Below, piece by piece: positions 9,299-17,127 of a DNA stretch of 64,000 nucleotides (positions are counted from its first letter, which is position 1; each line of letters starts with the position of its first letter). Where the stretch lies: NCBI GenBank assembly GCA_947499125.1, contig CANMMP010000001.1, positions 806,001 through 870,000 of the forward strand. The letters are read 5' to 3'. A program made the position numbers and the translations under genes. The notes beneath the pieces were generated by a model, which worked only from the letters and a program-made list of their open reading frames with translations, made no database searches and was not told where the DNA came from. Source of the stretch: an uncultured Pontibacter sp. (GTDB lineage: Bacteria > Bacteroidota > Bacteroidia > Cytophagales > Hymenobacteraceae).

Positions 9299-9382
9299 TT
9301 ACAGCAGGAAAAACAAGGCATTAATGATATTTAAGCCAAGTAACAGGAAAAAATTTGGTGAATCTTGTATAACCTTTTTCAT
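9299..9382 (-). CDS. possible small hydrophobic peptide (27 aa)
   Basis: An ATG at 9382 opens a 27-codon frame: MKKVIQDSPN followed by a strongly hydrophobic run to the end (FFLLLGLNIINALFFLL). That is one likely membrane helix with a short basic N-terminus. Support comes from the hairpin with a T-rich tail just past its stop, and from an upstream 14-base palindrome. There is no clear Shine-Dalgarno, which is normal for this phylum. It is short enough to arise by chance, so confidence is moderate. Function is unknown; small membrane regulators or toxin peptides are possibilities. Confidence 0.4.
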   Translation of the reverse strand: MKKVIQDSPNFFLLLGLNIINALFFLL

Positions 9383-9414
9383 ATTATGTACTTAATGTCT
9401 ATTCTGATTTAGTG

Positions 9415-9428
9415 GTAGCATGTGCTAC
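9415..9428. promoter_or_regulatory. 14-base palindrome upstream of the small peptide
   Basis: GTAGCA-TG-TGCTAC has perfect 6-base arms. It lies 33 bases before the small minus-strand frame and could be an operator or a small hairpin. No regulator is assigned. Confidence 0.3.
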
Positions 9429-9779
9429 AGTCTGATATTACGCCGGGATATACCAAATGTTACATTGAAATATAATTTTTTATATAAATAGGCTTATCTA
9501 TAAATATACATATTGTTCTATATTTACAATATCACACTTATAATTCATACCAAAAACCGCCTTAAATCAGCTTTAATACAACTATAAAGCTATAAATATA
9601 ATTTGCACTATATACTATTTAATACAAATATTTATTTTTATAACACTATATATTTAATATTTAAGCCTTAGTAGCAATCATATAAGTATAGAAATGAGTA
9701 TAAAATATTATATCTTTACCATACACCTGCTAAACTTAAAAGTGCAGATCATTTCAGTTTAGATAAAAAGTCAAGAACC
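9429..9779. other. AT-rich gap before the DEAD-box helicase
   Basis: From about 9470 to 9720 the sequence is nearly all A/T, with many TATA and TTTAATAT words. No reading frame or DnaA-box-like cluster was seen. It would make a long leader if the helicase promoter lies far upstream, as is common for cold-induced RNA helicases, but no promoter could be pinned down. Confidence 0.4.
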
Positions 9780-11198
9780 TTGGATTTCCATTCATTTAAT
9801 TTACACGAAGATGTTGTCACAGGTATAGAGTCGATGGGTTACAGAAACCCTACGCCTATACAACAACAAGCTATACCGATCATACTTGAACAAAAAGACC
9901 TTATTGCCTGCGCCCAGACCGGTACTGGCAAAACGGCTGCTTACCTGCTTCCGCTCATCGACCGGATATCGCATGCCAATATTTCGCATACCAGCACCCT
10001 TATACTTGTACCTACCCGCGAACTTGCCAAACAGATTGATGAGCAGGTAGAAGGGTTAGGCTACTTCGCTCCTGTAAGCTCCATAGCTATTTATGGTGGC
10101 AACAAAGGTGGCGAATGGGACCAGCAAAAACGCGCCCTTACTAGCGGCGCCGATATTATTATAGCAACTCCTGGCCGCCTTATGTCGCATATGGCACTTG
10201 GCTATGTTAAGCTAGACCAGCTGAACTACCTGGTGCTGGATGAGGCCGATAAAATGCTGGACATGGGCTTTATGGATGATATCCTGAAGATCGTGCGTCA
10301 GCTGCCTGTCAACCGCCAGACATTGCTGTTTTCGGCTACTATGCCTAAAAAGATACGCGACCTGGCACAGCAGATACTACAAAGCCCACAGGAGATAAAC
10401 CTTGCTGTATCGAAGCCAGCCGAAAAGATAGATCAGCGCATGTACCTCACGTTCGATAATCAGAAGCTGCCCCTGCTGGAGTATATTCTGAGAGAGTTGG
10501 AGGTCCAGAATATGATCATCTTCACATCGCGTAAGTCTAATGTGGCCCAGATCGTAAGGTCGTTGCGTAAGATGGGTTTTGAAGCAGAAGGTATACAGTC
10601 TGATATGACTCAGGATGAGCGCGAAGCCGCCCTGCGTGATTTCAAGAACAAAAAGTACCAGGTGCTGGTTGGTACAGATATCCTCTCCCGCGGTATTGAC
10701 ATAGATAACCTCAGCCATGTGCTCAATTTTGATATGCCGCAGGATGCAGAAGATTACGTACACCGTGTAGGTCGTACGGCACGCGCTGCCTCTACTGGTA
10801 TGGCTATTACTTTTGTTAACGAGAAGGATATGTACCGTGTGCGAAGAGTAGAGCAACTAATAGAGCGTGAAATACCGAAGCTAGCCTTACCGGAAGATTT
10901 CGGACCCGGGCCGGTTTATGACCCTAGCAAAAAGCAGGAACGCTCACATGGCGGTAACCGCTCTGGCCAGGGAAACAAAAACCGTTCAGGTGATAGAAAC
11001 AGAGGTGGCAACCGCGACAGGAATAAGTCAAGAGGGCCGAGACCTGAACAAAAAGCTGCCACCGGCGAAGCAGGTGCAACAGTAGAAAAAACAGGTAACG
11101 ACAGACCAATAAAGCCTTTTAAGCCTCGCAACAGGAAGAAAGATGACCGGGGTGCTGGTGGCAATACTGCAGCCCCCCAGTCAACCCCTACAGAATAA
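9780..11198 (+). CDS. DEAD-box ATP-dependent RNA helicase
   Basis: This 472-residue helicase unwinds RNA duplexes in ribosome assembly or mRNA turnover. Motifs in order: Q motif (NPTPIQQQAIP, 23-33), AQTGTGKT (45-52), PTRELA, TPGR, DEAD (154-157), SAT (185-187), and HRVGRTARA in the second RecA domain. The tail after about residue 375 is Gly/Arg/Asn/Lys-rich (repeated RSG, NRGGNR), a non-specific RNA-binding extension typical of RhlE-type enzymes. The start is TTG at 9780: no in-frame ATG lies upstream, and family members begin just before this FNLHEDV block. A hairpin terminator follows. Confidence 0.93.
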   Translation: MDFHSFNLHEDVVTGIESMGYRNPTPIQQQAIPIILEQKDLIACAQTGTGKTAAYLLPLIDRISHANISHTSTLILVPTRELAKQIDEQVEGLGYFAPVSSIAIYGGNKGGEWDQQKRALTSGADIIIATPGRLMSHMALGYVKLDQLNYLVLDEADKMLDMGFMDDILKIVRQLPVNRQTLLFSATMPKKIRDLAQQILQSPQEINLAVSKPAEKIDQRMYLTFDNQKLPLLEYILRELEVQNMIIFTSRKSNVAQIVRSLRKMGFEAEGIQSDMTQDEREAALRDFKNKKYQVLVGTDILSRGIDIDNLSHVLNFDMPQDAEDYVHRVGRTARAASTGMAITFVNEKDMYRVRRVEQLIEREIPKLALPEDFGPGPVYDPSKKQERSHGGNRSGQGNKNRSGDRNRGGNRDRNKSRGPRPEQKAATGEAGATVEKTGNDRPIKPFKPRNRKKDDRGAGGNTAAPQSTPTE

Positions 11199-11205
11199 CC
11201 AAAAC

Positions 11206-11237
11206 GCCGCTTCCACAAACTGGAGCGGCTTTTTTAT
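11206..11237. terminator. terminator after the helicase
   Basis: GCCGCTTCCA pairs with TGGAGCGGC (one bulged T) and is followed by TTTTTT. It lies 8 bases past the helicase stop and just before the convergent comEC stop. Confidence 0.8.
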
Positions 11238-11242
11238 TTACA

Positions 11243-13351
11243 CTATAGATGCTTTACTAAAGCGCCTGCTTCCGATACATCGTGAATTTTAATGCCTGTA
11301 CCTGCAAAGGCTTCTTTTGTTTTCTTTATCAGCCAGGGTTTATAGTTGCCATCAAAAACCAGTGTGTTATAAGTATAGCCTTGTAAAGTTTGCGGTGTAA
11401 CAGCTGCATTTTGGGTCAGGAGAATAAGGTCTACATGCAGCGGTTGTTTTGTAATGACCTTTAGTGGCTGCCTGATAAGTAAAATAGTTTTCCCCTGCCA
11501 GGCCAATAACTGGTTGCCATCCGGTAGCTCTTTCACTGCAACCGGGGACTTAGCCTGACTGAAAGTATAAAATTCTGGCTCAGCTATACCTAACTGCCAT
11601 AAGTGGGGTTGTACATTAAAGGTATAGTTCTGCCTGTTACTTAACATGGCGCTATCTGTAACTATAACTGCTTTTTGGTTATGTATAAAAGATATGGCTG
11701 TTTGCCCTCGTAAACTATAAACTGCCAGCATTTTTAGGTTCTGCTGTGTTATAGTTTCGGTTATCTGCTGCACCGAAAGTATAGCAACTATAGCTGTGGC
11801 CACAGTCAGCAGCCAAAGCCGCTTATACATCAGGAACAGTACAAACAGCGCCAGCAAACTATAAAGCAGCCAGGTCTGTAACACCGAAATATCCATCCCG
11901 TTCAGTACTGCATAAGGCAGATTACTCAGCACTACATTAAACTCATTCATCAGCCAGATAAGCCCGAAGTGCAGAGCAAAAGCCACATCCGATATCCAAG
12001 GCAGCCAGCTAACTGCCAATGCTGCCATACCGGTATAGAGTACAAGCGTAGCGGCCGGAACCACAAAAACATTCGCAATCCAGAAGTATACCGGGAACTG
12101 ATGGAAATAGTAAATACCTAATGGCAGTGTGATGAGTTGGGCAGCAACTGCAATAGAAATGAGCTCCCAAACCTTATCAGGCAGCCACTTATTTACTTCG
12201 AGTAAACTATAAATACCGGGCTGCAAAGCCACAATACCTAATACTGCCAGGAACGAAAGCTGAAAACCTACTTCGAAAAGGTAATATGGGTTTATAAATA
12301 ACAGTATGGCGGCAGCAATTGCCAGTGTATTATACACATTATGCCTCCTGCTTATTACCAGCGAAACTGTTACCAGGCTAAACATAAGCACTGCCCGCAG
12401 CACCGACGGCGACAAGCCTGTTACAAAAGCATACAACCATAACCCACCTAGCACTACCGTGCCATAAAGCCACCTTTGCTTAGGCCCCAGGTTTACCTTA
12501 TTAAAAAGCAACATGAGCACTGCAAATAAAAGCCCCACATGCAAACCCGATACTGCCAGCACATGCATCGTACCTGTAGCTGCATAACTATCGCGTACAG
12601 CATTATCAAGCTCATCCTTAACACCAAGTACCAAAGCCGAGGCGATGCTATACTCCCGTTGCGAAGGCACCCTTTCTTTAAGTACCCTATCCAAATAACG
12701 ACGCAGTTGGATACTTATGTAAAGTAGTTTATTAGGCGAATCATTACCTGTTTTTGCAAACTGATGCGCACGCAGGCTATGCTGGTGGTAAATACCTTTC
12801 TGTTGCAGGTAAGCTTTATAGTTAAACTGGTTCGGGTTAAGAGGATCCGGTACAAGTTTCGGCGCTCCTTTTACCAGCAGCTGATCACCATAGGTAAAGC
12901 CATAGTCTTCGGGAGTATCGTGCGGCAACGAGACCTGCACCTGCCCGGTAACTGGCTGCCACGTTCCATTTAGCAGCACTTTGTCTACTTCCAGAACTGT
13001 GCGCTGGTAGCCGGGCTTTTGTATAATGTAATCCGCTACGGTGCCGGTATAGTAAGTTGGTGTTGCGGTTAAATTTACGATGTGGCTGGGCTGCAGGTGT
13101 GGGGTCCGGAGTTGCGTAACCCAGAAGCCACCGGCAGCAAAACACAACAGGCCGGCTATACCTACTATGGTATTGGCTCCAGCAGATCTATACTTGCGGG
13201 AATACAGGTATAAACCCAGAAACAACAGCACAAAAAAAGCGAAGGCCTGAGGTATAAACTCAAAGCCTTCGCCTATGGTTGTGTACAATAAAATGCCCGC
13301 TATAAAGCTAAGCGCGATCCTGATGAACGGATATGGCGCCCATTGCAGCAT
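11243..13351 (-). CDS. comEC: ComEC/Rec2 family DNA-import channel protein
   Basis: This 702-residue inner-membrane protein has two helices at the N-terminus, a DUF4131-like outer domain (about 60-190, HSLRAHQF at its end), then the competence core with many helices (230-520; VSGLHVGLLFAVL and GLSPSVLRAVLMF are the conserved blocks). The C-terminal 170 residues hold a shortened domain without the HxHxDH metallo-beta-lactamase motif, as in many Bacteroidota homologues. ComEC carries single-stranded DNA across the inner membrane in transformation. Its ATG shares a base with the TGA of the preceding acetyltransferase (TGATG), implying translational coupling. Confidence 0.88.
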   Translation of the reverse strand: MLQWAPYPFIRIALSFIAGILLYTTIGEGFEFIPQAFAFFVLLFLGLYLYSRKYRSAGANTIVGIAGLLCFAAGGFWVTQLRTPHLQPSHIVNLTATPTYYTGTVADYIIQKPGYQRTVLEVDKVLLNGTWQPVTGQVQVSLPHDTPEDYGFTYGDQLLVKGAPKLVPDPLNPNQFNYKAYLQQKGIYHQHSLRAHQFAKTGNDSPNKLLYISIQLRRYLDRVLKERVPSQREYSIASALVLGVKDELDNAVRDSYAATGTMHVLAVSGLHVGLLFAVLMLLFNKVNLGPKQRWLYGTVVLGGLWLYAFVTGLSPSVLRAVLMFSLVTVSLVISRRHNVYNTLAIAAAILLFINPYYLFEVGFQLSFLAVLGIVALQPGIYSLLEVNKWLPDKVWELISIAVAAQLITLPLGIYYFHQFPVYFWIANVFVVPAATLVLYTGMAALAVSWLPWISDVAFALHFGLIWLMNEFNVVLSNLPYAVLNGMDISVLQTWLLYSLLALFVLFLMYKRLWLLTVATAIVAILSVQQITETITQQNLKMLAVYSLRGQTAISFIHNQKAVIVTDSAMLSNRQNYTFNVQPHLWQLGIAEPEFYTFSQAKSPVAVKELPDGNQLLAWQGKTILLIRQPLKVITKQPLHVDLILLTQNAAVTPQTLQGYTYNTLVFDGNYKPWLIKKTKEAFAGTGIKIHDVSEAGALVKHL

Positions 13352-13779
13352 CAGCCAGCCAGTACCATTTTATAATGTTGAATATCACATTCTGTAAACA
13401 GGTCGCCTTCGGTTATAAAGCCATTACGTTTATAAAAATTAACGGCCGGCAACTGGGCATGCAGGTATACTTTTTTACCGTTTTCTTCAGCTTTCACATC
13501 TCTCAGCACGGCTTTTAACACCTCCGCACCTATCTGCTTGTTCCTGAAGTCCGGAAGTACAGCAAAGCGTTCCAGTTTAATACCGTGCTCAGTTTTACGC
13601 CAGCGGGCTGCCCCGCAAGGCGTGCCTTCGCACATAGCCAGGTAATGGTTTGCCGACTCCTCAAAAGCATCATACTCAGCATCGCGGGGCACTTTTTGCT
13701 CTTCCACAAAAACCTGCTCGCGTACTTTAAATGCTTTTTTCAGATCCTGTTCCTCTGTAGCCCTGATAACTTCTACCAT
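13351..13779 (-). CDS. GNAT family N-acetyltransferase
   Basis: This 142-residue single GNAT domain has LERFAVLPDFRNKQIGAEVL, a variant of the acetyl-CoA loop (R/Q-x-x-G-x-G/A), and YKRNGF near the C-terminus, resembling the YjcF/ElaA subgroup. The start region VREQVFVEEQKVP is characteristic. Substrate is unknown. It is the middle gene of phoH-GNAT-comEC: 13 bases after phoH and overlapping comEC by one base. Any link to competence is only positional. Confidence 0.85.
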   Translation of the reverse strand: MVEVIRATEEQDLKKAFKVREQVFVEEQKVPRDAEYDAFEESANHYLAMCEGTPCGAARWRKTEHGIKLERFAVLPDFRNKQIGAEVLKAVLRDVKAEENGKKVYLHAQLPAVNFYKRNGFITEGDLFTECDIQHYKMVLAG

Positions 13780-13792
13780 GTGCCTGTAAGGT

Positions 13793-14827
13793 TTATACTG
13801 TTGTGTTATGTCTTGCGCGCCTGTTGTTTATACCTTGCTTTTCGTCTTCTTCGGCCTGAGCGTCACGTTTGGCACGTTTCTCTTCTTCCAGCTTAGTATA
13901 GGCGTTCACAATGTCTTTTACCAGGCGGTGGCGTACCACATCATCAGCAGTCATCTCCACAGAAGCTATACCTTTTACACCACGCAAAATAGTAAGAGCC
14001 TCCATTAAGCCAGAGCGCTGGTTACGCGGCAGGTCGATCTGCGACCAGTCACCGTTCACCATTACTTTAGCATTCGGCCCCATACGCGTCAGAAACATCT
14101 TCATCTGCGCTGGAGTTGTGTTCTGGGCTTCATCCAACAGCACAAATGCATTATTCAAAGTACGGCCACGCATGTAGGCCAGCGGTGCTATCTCGATGAT
14201 CTTGTTTTCCTGGTAATACTTAAGTTTTTCAACCGGTATCATATCTTCCAGGGCATCGTAGATCGGGCGCAGATAAGGATCCACCTTCTCTTTCATGTCA
14301 CCGGGTAAAAAGCCAAGGCTCTCCCCTGCTTCTACAACAGGCCTCGAGATGATGATCTTTTTTACCTCTTTGTTTTTGAGCGCACGTACGGCCATCGCTA
14401 CCGAAATATACGTTTTACCGGTACCGGCTGGCCCTAACGCAAAAACAAGGTCGTTCTTTTCAACAGCGTCAACCAGTTTTTTCTGGTTTGGTGTTTTAGC
14501 TTTAATAATGCCGCCTTTACTTCCATACACTATCACATCAGGAGACGTAACAATTACATCCTCTTCTAAAAAAGGGTCTGGCGAAAGGTACCTGTTTACG
14601 CTGTTATGGGTGATCTTCCCGAATTTATGGTAATGGTCGATGAGGGAAGAAAGGATTTCGTGTATCTTCGTGATCTCAGGTGTCTGGCCTTGTATTTTTA
14701 TCTCATTTCCCCTTGATATTATTTTACTGCTGGGGAAGGCAGCTGCCAGTTGTTTTATATTCTGATTCTCGGTTCCCAGGAAATCAATCAGGGAAATATT
14801 TTCGAGTGTTATTACTTTCTCTACCAA
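13793..14827 (-). CDS. phoH: PhoH-like ATPase (YbeZ type)
   Basis: The 344-residue protein has an N-terminal KH-like region, then a P-loop GPAGTGKT (132-139), SRPVVEAGESLGFLPGDM, and Walker B FVLLDEAQN (228-236). PhoH/YbeZ is an RNA-linked ATPase that works with the YbeY endonuclease in rRNA maturation; ybeY is not in this window. The start is TTG at 14827: the family begins at this VEKVITLEN block and no in-frame ATG is upstream. It is the first gene of an operon with a GNAT gene and comEC. It is divergent from the SAM-hydrolase gene across 98 AT-rich bases. Confidence 0.92.
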   Translation of the reverse strand: MVEKVITLENISLIDFLGTENQNIKQLAAAFPSSKIISRGNEIKIQGQTPEITKIHEILSSLIDHYHKFGKITHNSVNRYLSPDPFLEEDVIVTSPDVIVYGSKGGIIKAKTPNQKKLVDAVEKNDLVFALGPAGTGKTYISVAMAVRALKNKEVKKIIISRPVVEAGESLGFLPGDMKEKVDPYLRPIYDALEDMIPVEKLKYYQENKIIEIAPLAYMRGRTLNNAFVLLDEAQNTTPAQMKMFLTRMGPNAKVMVNGDWSQIDLPRNQRSGLMEALTILRGVKGIASVEMTADDVVRHRLVKDIVNAYTKLEEEKRAKRDAQAEEDEKQGINNRRARHNTTV

Positions 14828-14925
14828 ATGTTTATGTCTTATATAGAATGTTGGTAATATTTTCTTTAATTTAAAAGAAATTTGGTTTATATAATTACAA
14901 ATCTATTGAAATTATAGTTCTAAAG

Positions 14926-15702
14926 ATGGCTGTAATTACGTTTCTGTCCGATTTTGGATACTCGGATCATTATGTGGCTGCTGTAAAAGCAAAGCTGCTC
15001 GCCCTTTGCCCTGACTGTAAGGTAATTGATATTACACATGGTATAGCTCCTTTTAACATTGCACATGCAGAGTATGTGCTCGATTCCGTGTACCGCGATT
15101 TTCCGAAAGGCACGGTGCATTTGGTAGGAGTTGATACACATGGCAGTAAGCACGGCAAGTTTCATGCGGCGCGGCATAACGGCCACTATTTCCTGATACC
15201 GGACAACGGACTGCTGTCTTTACTGACAGACGGGCAACCCGACATGGTGGTAGAACTTACGCTGGATGAGCCGCTGATGCCTTTCCCGGTGCGTGATGTA
15301 CTGGCACCGGCAGCGGTGTACCTGGCCAAGGGCGGCGAACTGGAGGTGCTTGGCGAGCGAACTTACAACATAAGGCAATTACTAAACCGCCAGCTGCGCC
15401 TCGGCGACCACTCCATTACAGGCCACGTTATACACGTAGACCGTTACGGCAACCTGATCACGAACATTACCCGCGATAGCGTAGATACGATAGCCCATGG
15501 CAGAACTTTTACAGTACATTTTGGCCGCGAAACAATAGGCCGCATCCACCCAAACTATAACCAGGTAAGCGACGGCGATTGCTGCTGCATTTTTAACGCC
15601 CAGAACCAGCTTTGTATTGGTATTAACAAGGGTAACGCTGCAGAGTTGTTAGGCCTTGATTTCGACTCGCAGATTGATGTGCGTTTTTACCCTGGGAGTT
15701 GA
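14926..15702 (+). CDS. SAM hydroxide adenosyltransferase / SAM hydrolase family (DUF62)
   Basis: The 258-residue protein matches the fluorinase-like family: ITFLSDFGYSDHYVA at the N-terminus, IDITHGIAPFNI, the VGVDTH segment, YFLIPDNGLLS, and in the C-terminal domain HVDRYGNLITNI. Members split S-adenosylmethionine to adenosine and methionine using an activated water. The usual VxVVDPGVG block is altered here to VHLVGVDTHG, so catalytic detail may differ. It stands alone on the plus strand. Confidence 0.88.
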   Translation: MAVITFLSDFGYSDHYVAAVKAKLLALCPDCKVIDITHGIAPFNIAHAEYVLDSVYRDFPKGTVHLVGVDTHGSKHGKFHAARHNGHYFLIPDNGLLSLLTDGQPDMVVELTLDEPLMPFPVRDVLAPAAVYLAKGGELEVLGERTYNIRQLLNRQLRLGDHSITGHVIHVDRYGNLITNITRDSVDTIAHGRTFTVHFGRETIGRIHPNYNQVSDGDCCCIFNAQNQLCIGINKGNAAELLGLDFDSQIDVRFYPGS

Positions 15703-15735
15703 TCGCTGATTGTTTAAAATTGGCGGGGCTTGCAG

Positions 15736-15817
15736 TAATTGTTAATTTTGACACACGGCTTTTGCCTTTTTCTTTGAAAGAGAATAAAAATTTAACAATT
15801 AACGATCTAACAATTAA
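15736..15817. repeat. AT-rich inverted repeat (TTAATTGTTAAAT family)
   Basis: TAATTGTTAATTTT (15736-15749) is opposed by AAAATTTAACAATTAA (15787-15802), and a further TAACAATTAA copy follows at 15808. It is the same word as in the 4.6 kb gap. It lies directly before the monooxygenase start and could fold in its leader. Confidence 0.45.
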
Positions 15818-15820
15818 GTC

Positions 15821-16111
15821 ATGCTTATTCGCATTGTCCGGATGACGTTTAAACCGGAGCATACTGAAGACTTCCTGGAGATATTTCGCAATTCTAAAAC
15901 TAAGATACGCGCTTTTGAGGGTTGCAACCATGTAGAGCTCCTCCAGGACCTGAAACAGCCGAATGTTTACAGCACCTACAGCCTCTGGGATTCTGAAGAA
16001 CACCTGAACAACTATAGATCGTCCGAGCTATTCGGGCAGGTATGGCCGGCTACCAAAACTTTATTTGCTGATAAACCTGAGGCGTGGTCGTACCGGCAGG
16101 TGGAAGTATAA
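15821..16111 (+). CDS. antibiotic-biosynthesis-monooxygenase-like small protein
   Basis: The 96-residue protein is one ABM-type ferredoxin-like fold: MLIRIVRMTFKPEHTEDFLE, GCNHVELLQD, and YSLWDSEEHLNNYRSSELF. The family includes quinol monooxygenases, heme-degrading enzymes and many small unknown proteins. The conserved pattern W-x-S/D-E-x-H/A-L is clear. Substrate cannot be told. It is a single gene on the plus strand. Confidence 0.8.
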   Translation: MLIRIVRMTFKPEHTEDFLEIFRNSKTKIRAFEGCNHVELLQDLKQPNVYSTYSLWDSEEHLNNYRSSELFGQVWPATKTLFADKPEAWSYRQVEV

Positions 16112-16116
16112 AGTTT

Positions 16117-16156
16117 GTCTGAATCAGGATTTTCAGGATTAATGGATTAGCAGGAT
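16117..16156. repeat. CAGGATT-type short repeat block
   Basis: GAATCAGGAT, TTTCAGGATT, AATGGATTAG and CAGGAT follow one another. This degenerate CAGGATT array resembles dispersed intergenic repeats of Bacteroidota. No function is assigned. Confidence 0.35.
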
Positions 16157-16379
16157 ATCTTGACCTAGCAGCGTGCGCAGCTCCTGCTAGCGTCTGGTTG
16201 AAGAGCAAATTTGAATAAGAACTCATCAACTTTCCTACTTTTTCAGGCACCTGTAAGAGCTGCGCATACTTCGAGGTCTTGGCCTTTGAATTAAACAAAC
16301 TATAGCCTTTTGCTGTACCTTTGTAGGGTAAACCCCAATTGCTTTTACTACTACAGGTAACGGCTAACTATAACCTACT

Positions 16380-16913
16380 ATGAACTACTTTGAGCTATAT
16401 AACCTCCCGGAAACATTTATTCTTGACGATAAGGCTTTAAAAAACACCTACTATAAACTCAGCCGCGAATACCACCCGGATTTTTACGCGAACGAGCCCC
16501 AGGAAAAACAACAGGAAATTCTGCAACTGAGCACCCAGAATACAAACGCTTACCGCACCCTCTCCGACCCGGATCTGCGCATGCAGTACATTTTAAAAGA
16601 GCATGGCATGCTGGAAGAAGGGGGCAAGAACGAATTACCGGGCGAGTTCCTGATGGAGATGATGGAGATAAACGAGGAGCTGATGGAGCTGGAATTTGAC
16701 TTTGATGCAGACAAGCTCCACGAGATAGGCGAACAAACCAGCGGATTAGTTGCTCAACTCGATAACGACATACTTCCGGTGCTGCAGCGCTACACTGAGC
16801 TACACGGCTTTACGCGCGAAGAGGCGCTGGAGCAGGTTAAAACCTACTATTTAAAGAAAAAATATTTGTTGCGTATTCAGGAAACATTATCTAAGTTTGC
16901 AACCCGTTCCTGA
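16380..16913 (+). CDS. hscB: Fe-S assembly co-chaperone HscB
   Basis: This 177-residue protein has a short J domain with the HPD motif at 32-34 (EYHPDFYANEP) and an alpha-helical C-terminal domain (LPGEFLMEMMEINEELMELE) that docks IscU. It stimulates the HscA ATPase to release clusters from IscU. It lies about 9 kb from iscSU-iscA, with no hscA next to it, so DnaK or an hscA elsewhere would be the partner. tRNA-Leu begins 11 bases after its stop and may be co-transcribed. Confidence 0.9.
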   Translation: MNYFELYNLPETFILDDKALKNTYYKLSREYHPDFYANEPQEKQQEILQLSTQNTNAYRTLSDPDLRMQYILKEHGMLEEGGKNELPGEFLMEMMEINEELMELEFDFDADKLHEIGEQTSGLVAQLDNDILPVLQRYTELHGFTREEALEQVKTYYLKKKYLLRIQETLSKFATRS

Positions 16914-16924
16914 CAGAGGAACAT

Positions 16925-17006
16925 GCCCAGATGGCGGAATTGGTAGACGCGTTGGTCTCAAACACCAATAACTTCGGTTGTGCCGGTTCGACCCCGGCTC
17001 TGGGTA
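16925..17006 (+). tRNA. tRNA-Leu (anticodon CAA)
   Basis: An 82-base class II tRNA. The acceptor arm GCCCAGA pairs with TCTGGGT (first pair G-U). Other parts are D loop AATTGGTAGA, anticodon stem TTGGT/ACCAA with loop CTCAAAC, a long variable arm (TAACTTCGGTTG), and T arm CCGGTTCGACCCCGG. No CCA is encoded. A terminator follows, and the 3' side holds AT-rich accessory DNA. Confidence 0.95.
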
Positions 17007-17018
17007 CAATTAAACTAT

Positions 17019-17056
17019 AAAAAAGCCTTGCAGATGAAAATTTGCAAGGCTTTTTT
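17019..17056. terminator. terminator after tRNA-Leu
   Basis: A perfect 14-base stem (AAAAAAGCCTTGCA/TGCAAGGCTTTTTT) with a 10-base loop, 12 bases past the tRNA. Confidence 0.9.
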
Positions 17057-17127
17057 GTTTTTAGTTAAGAATAAATTTTAATACAATCTTAATCCAACTA
17101 TTACAGTAAGCCGAAGATTATTAAAAA

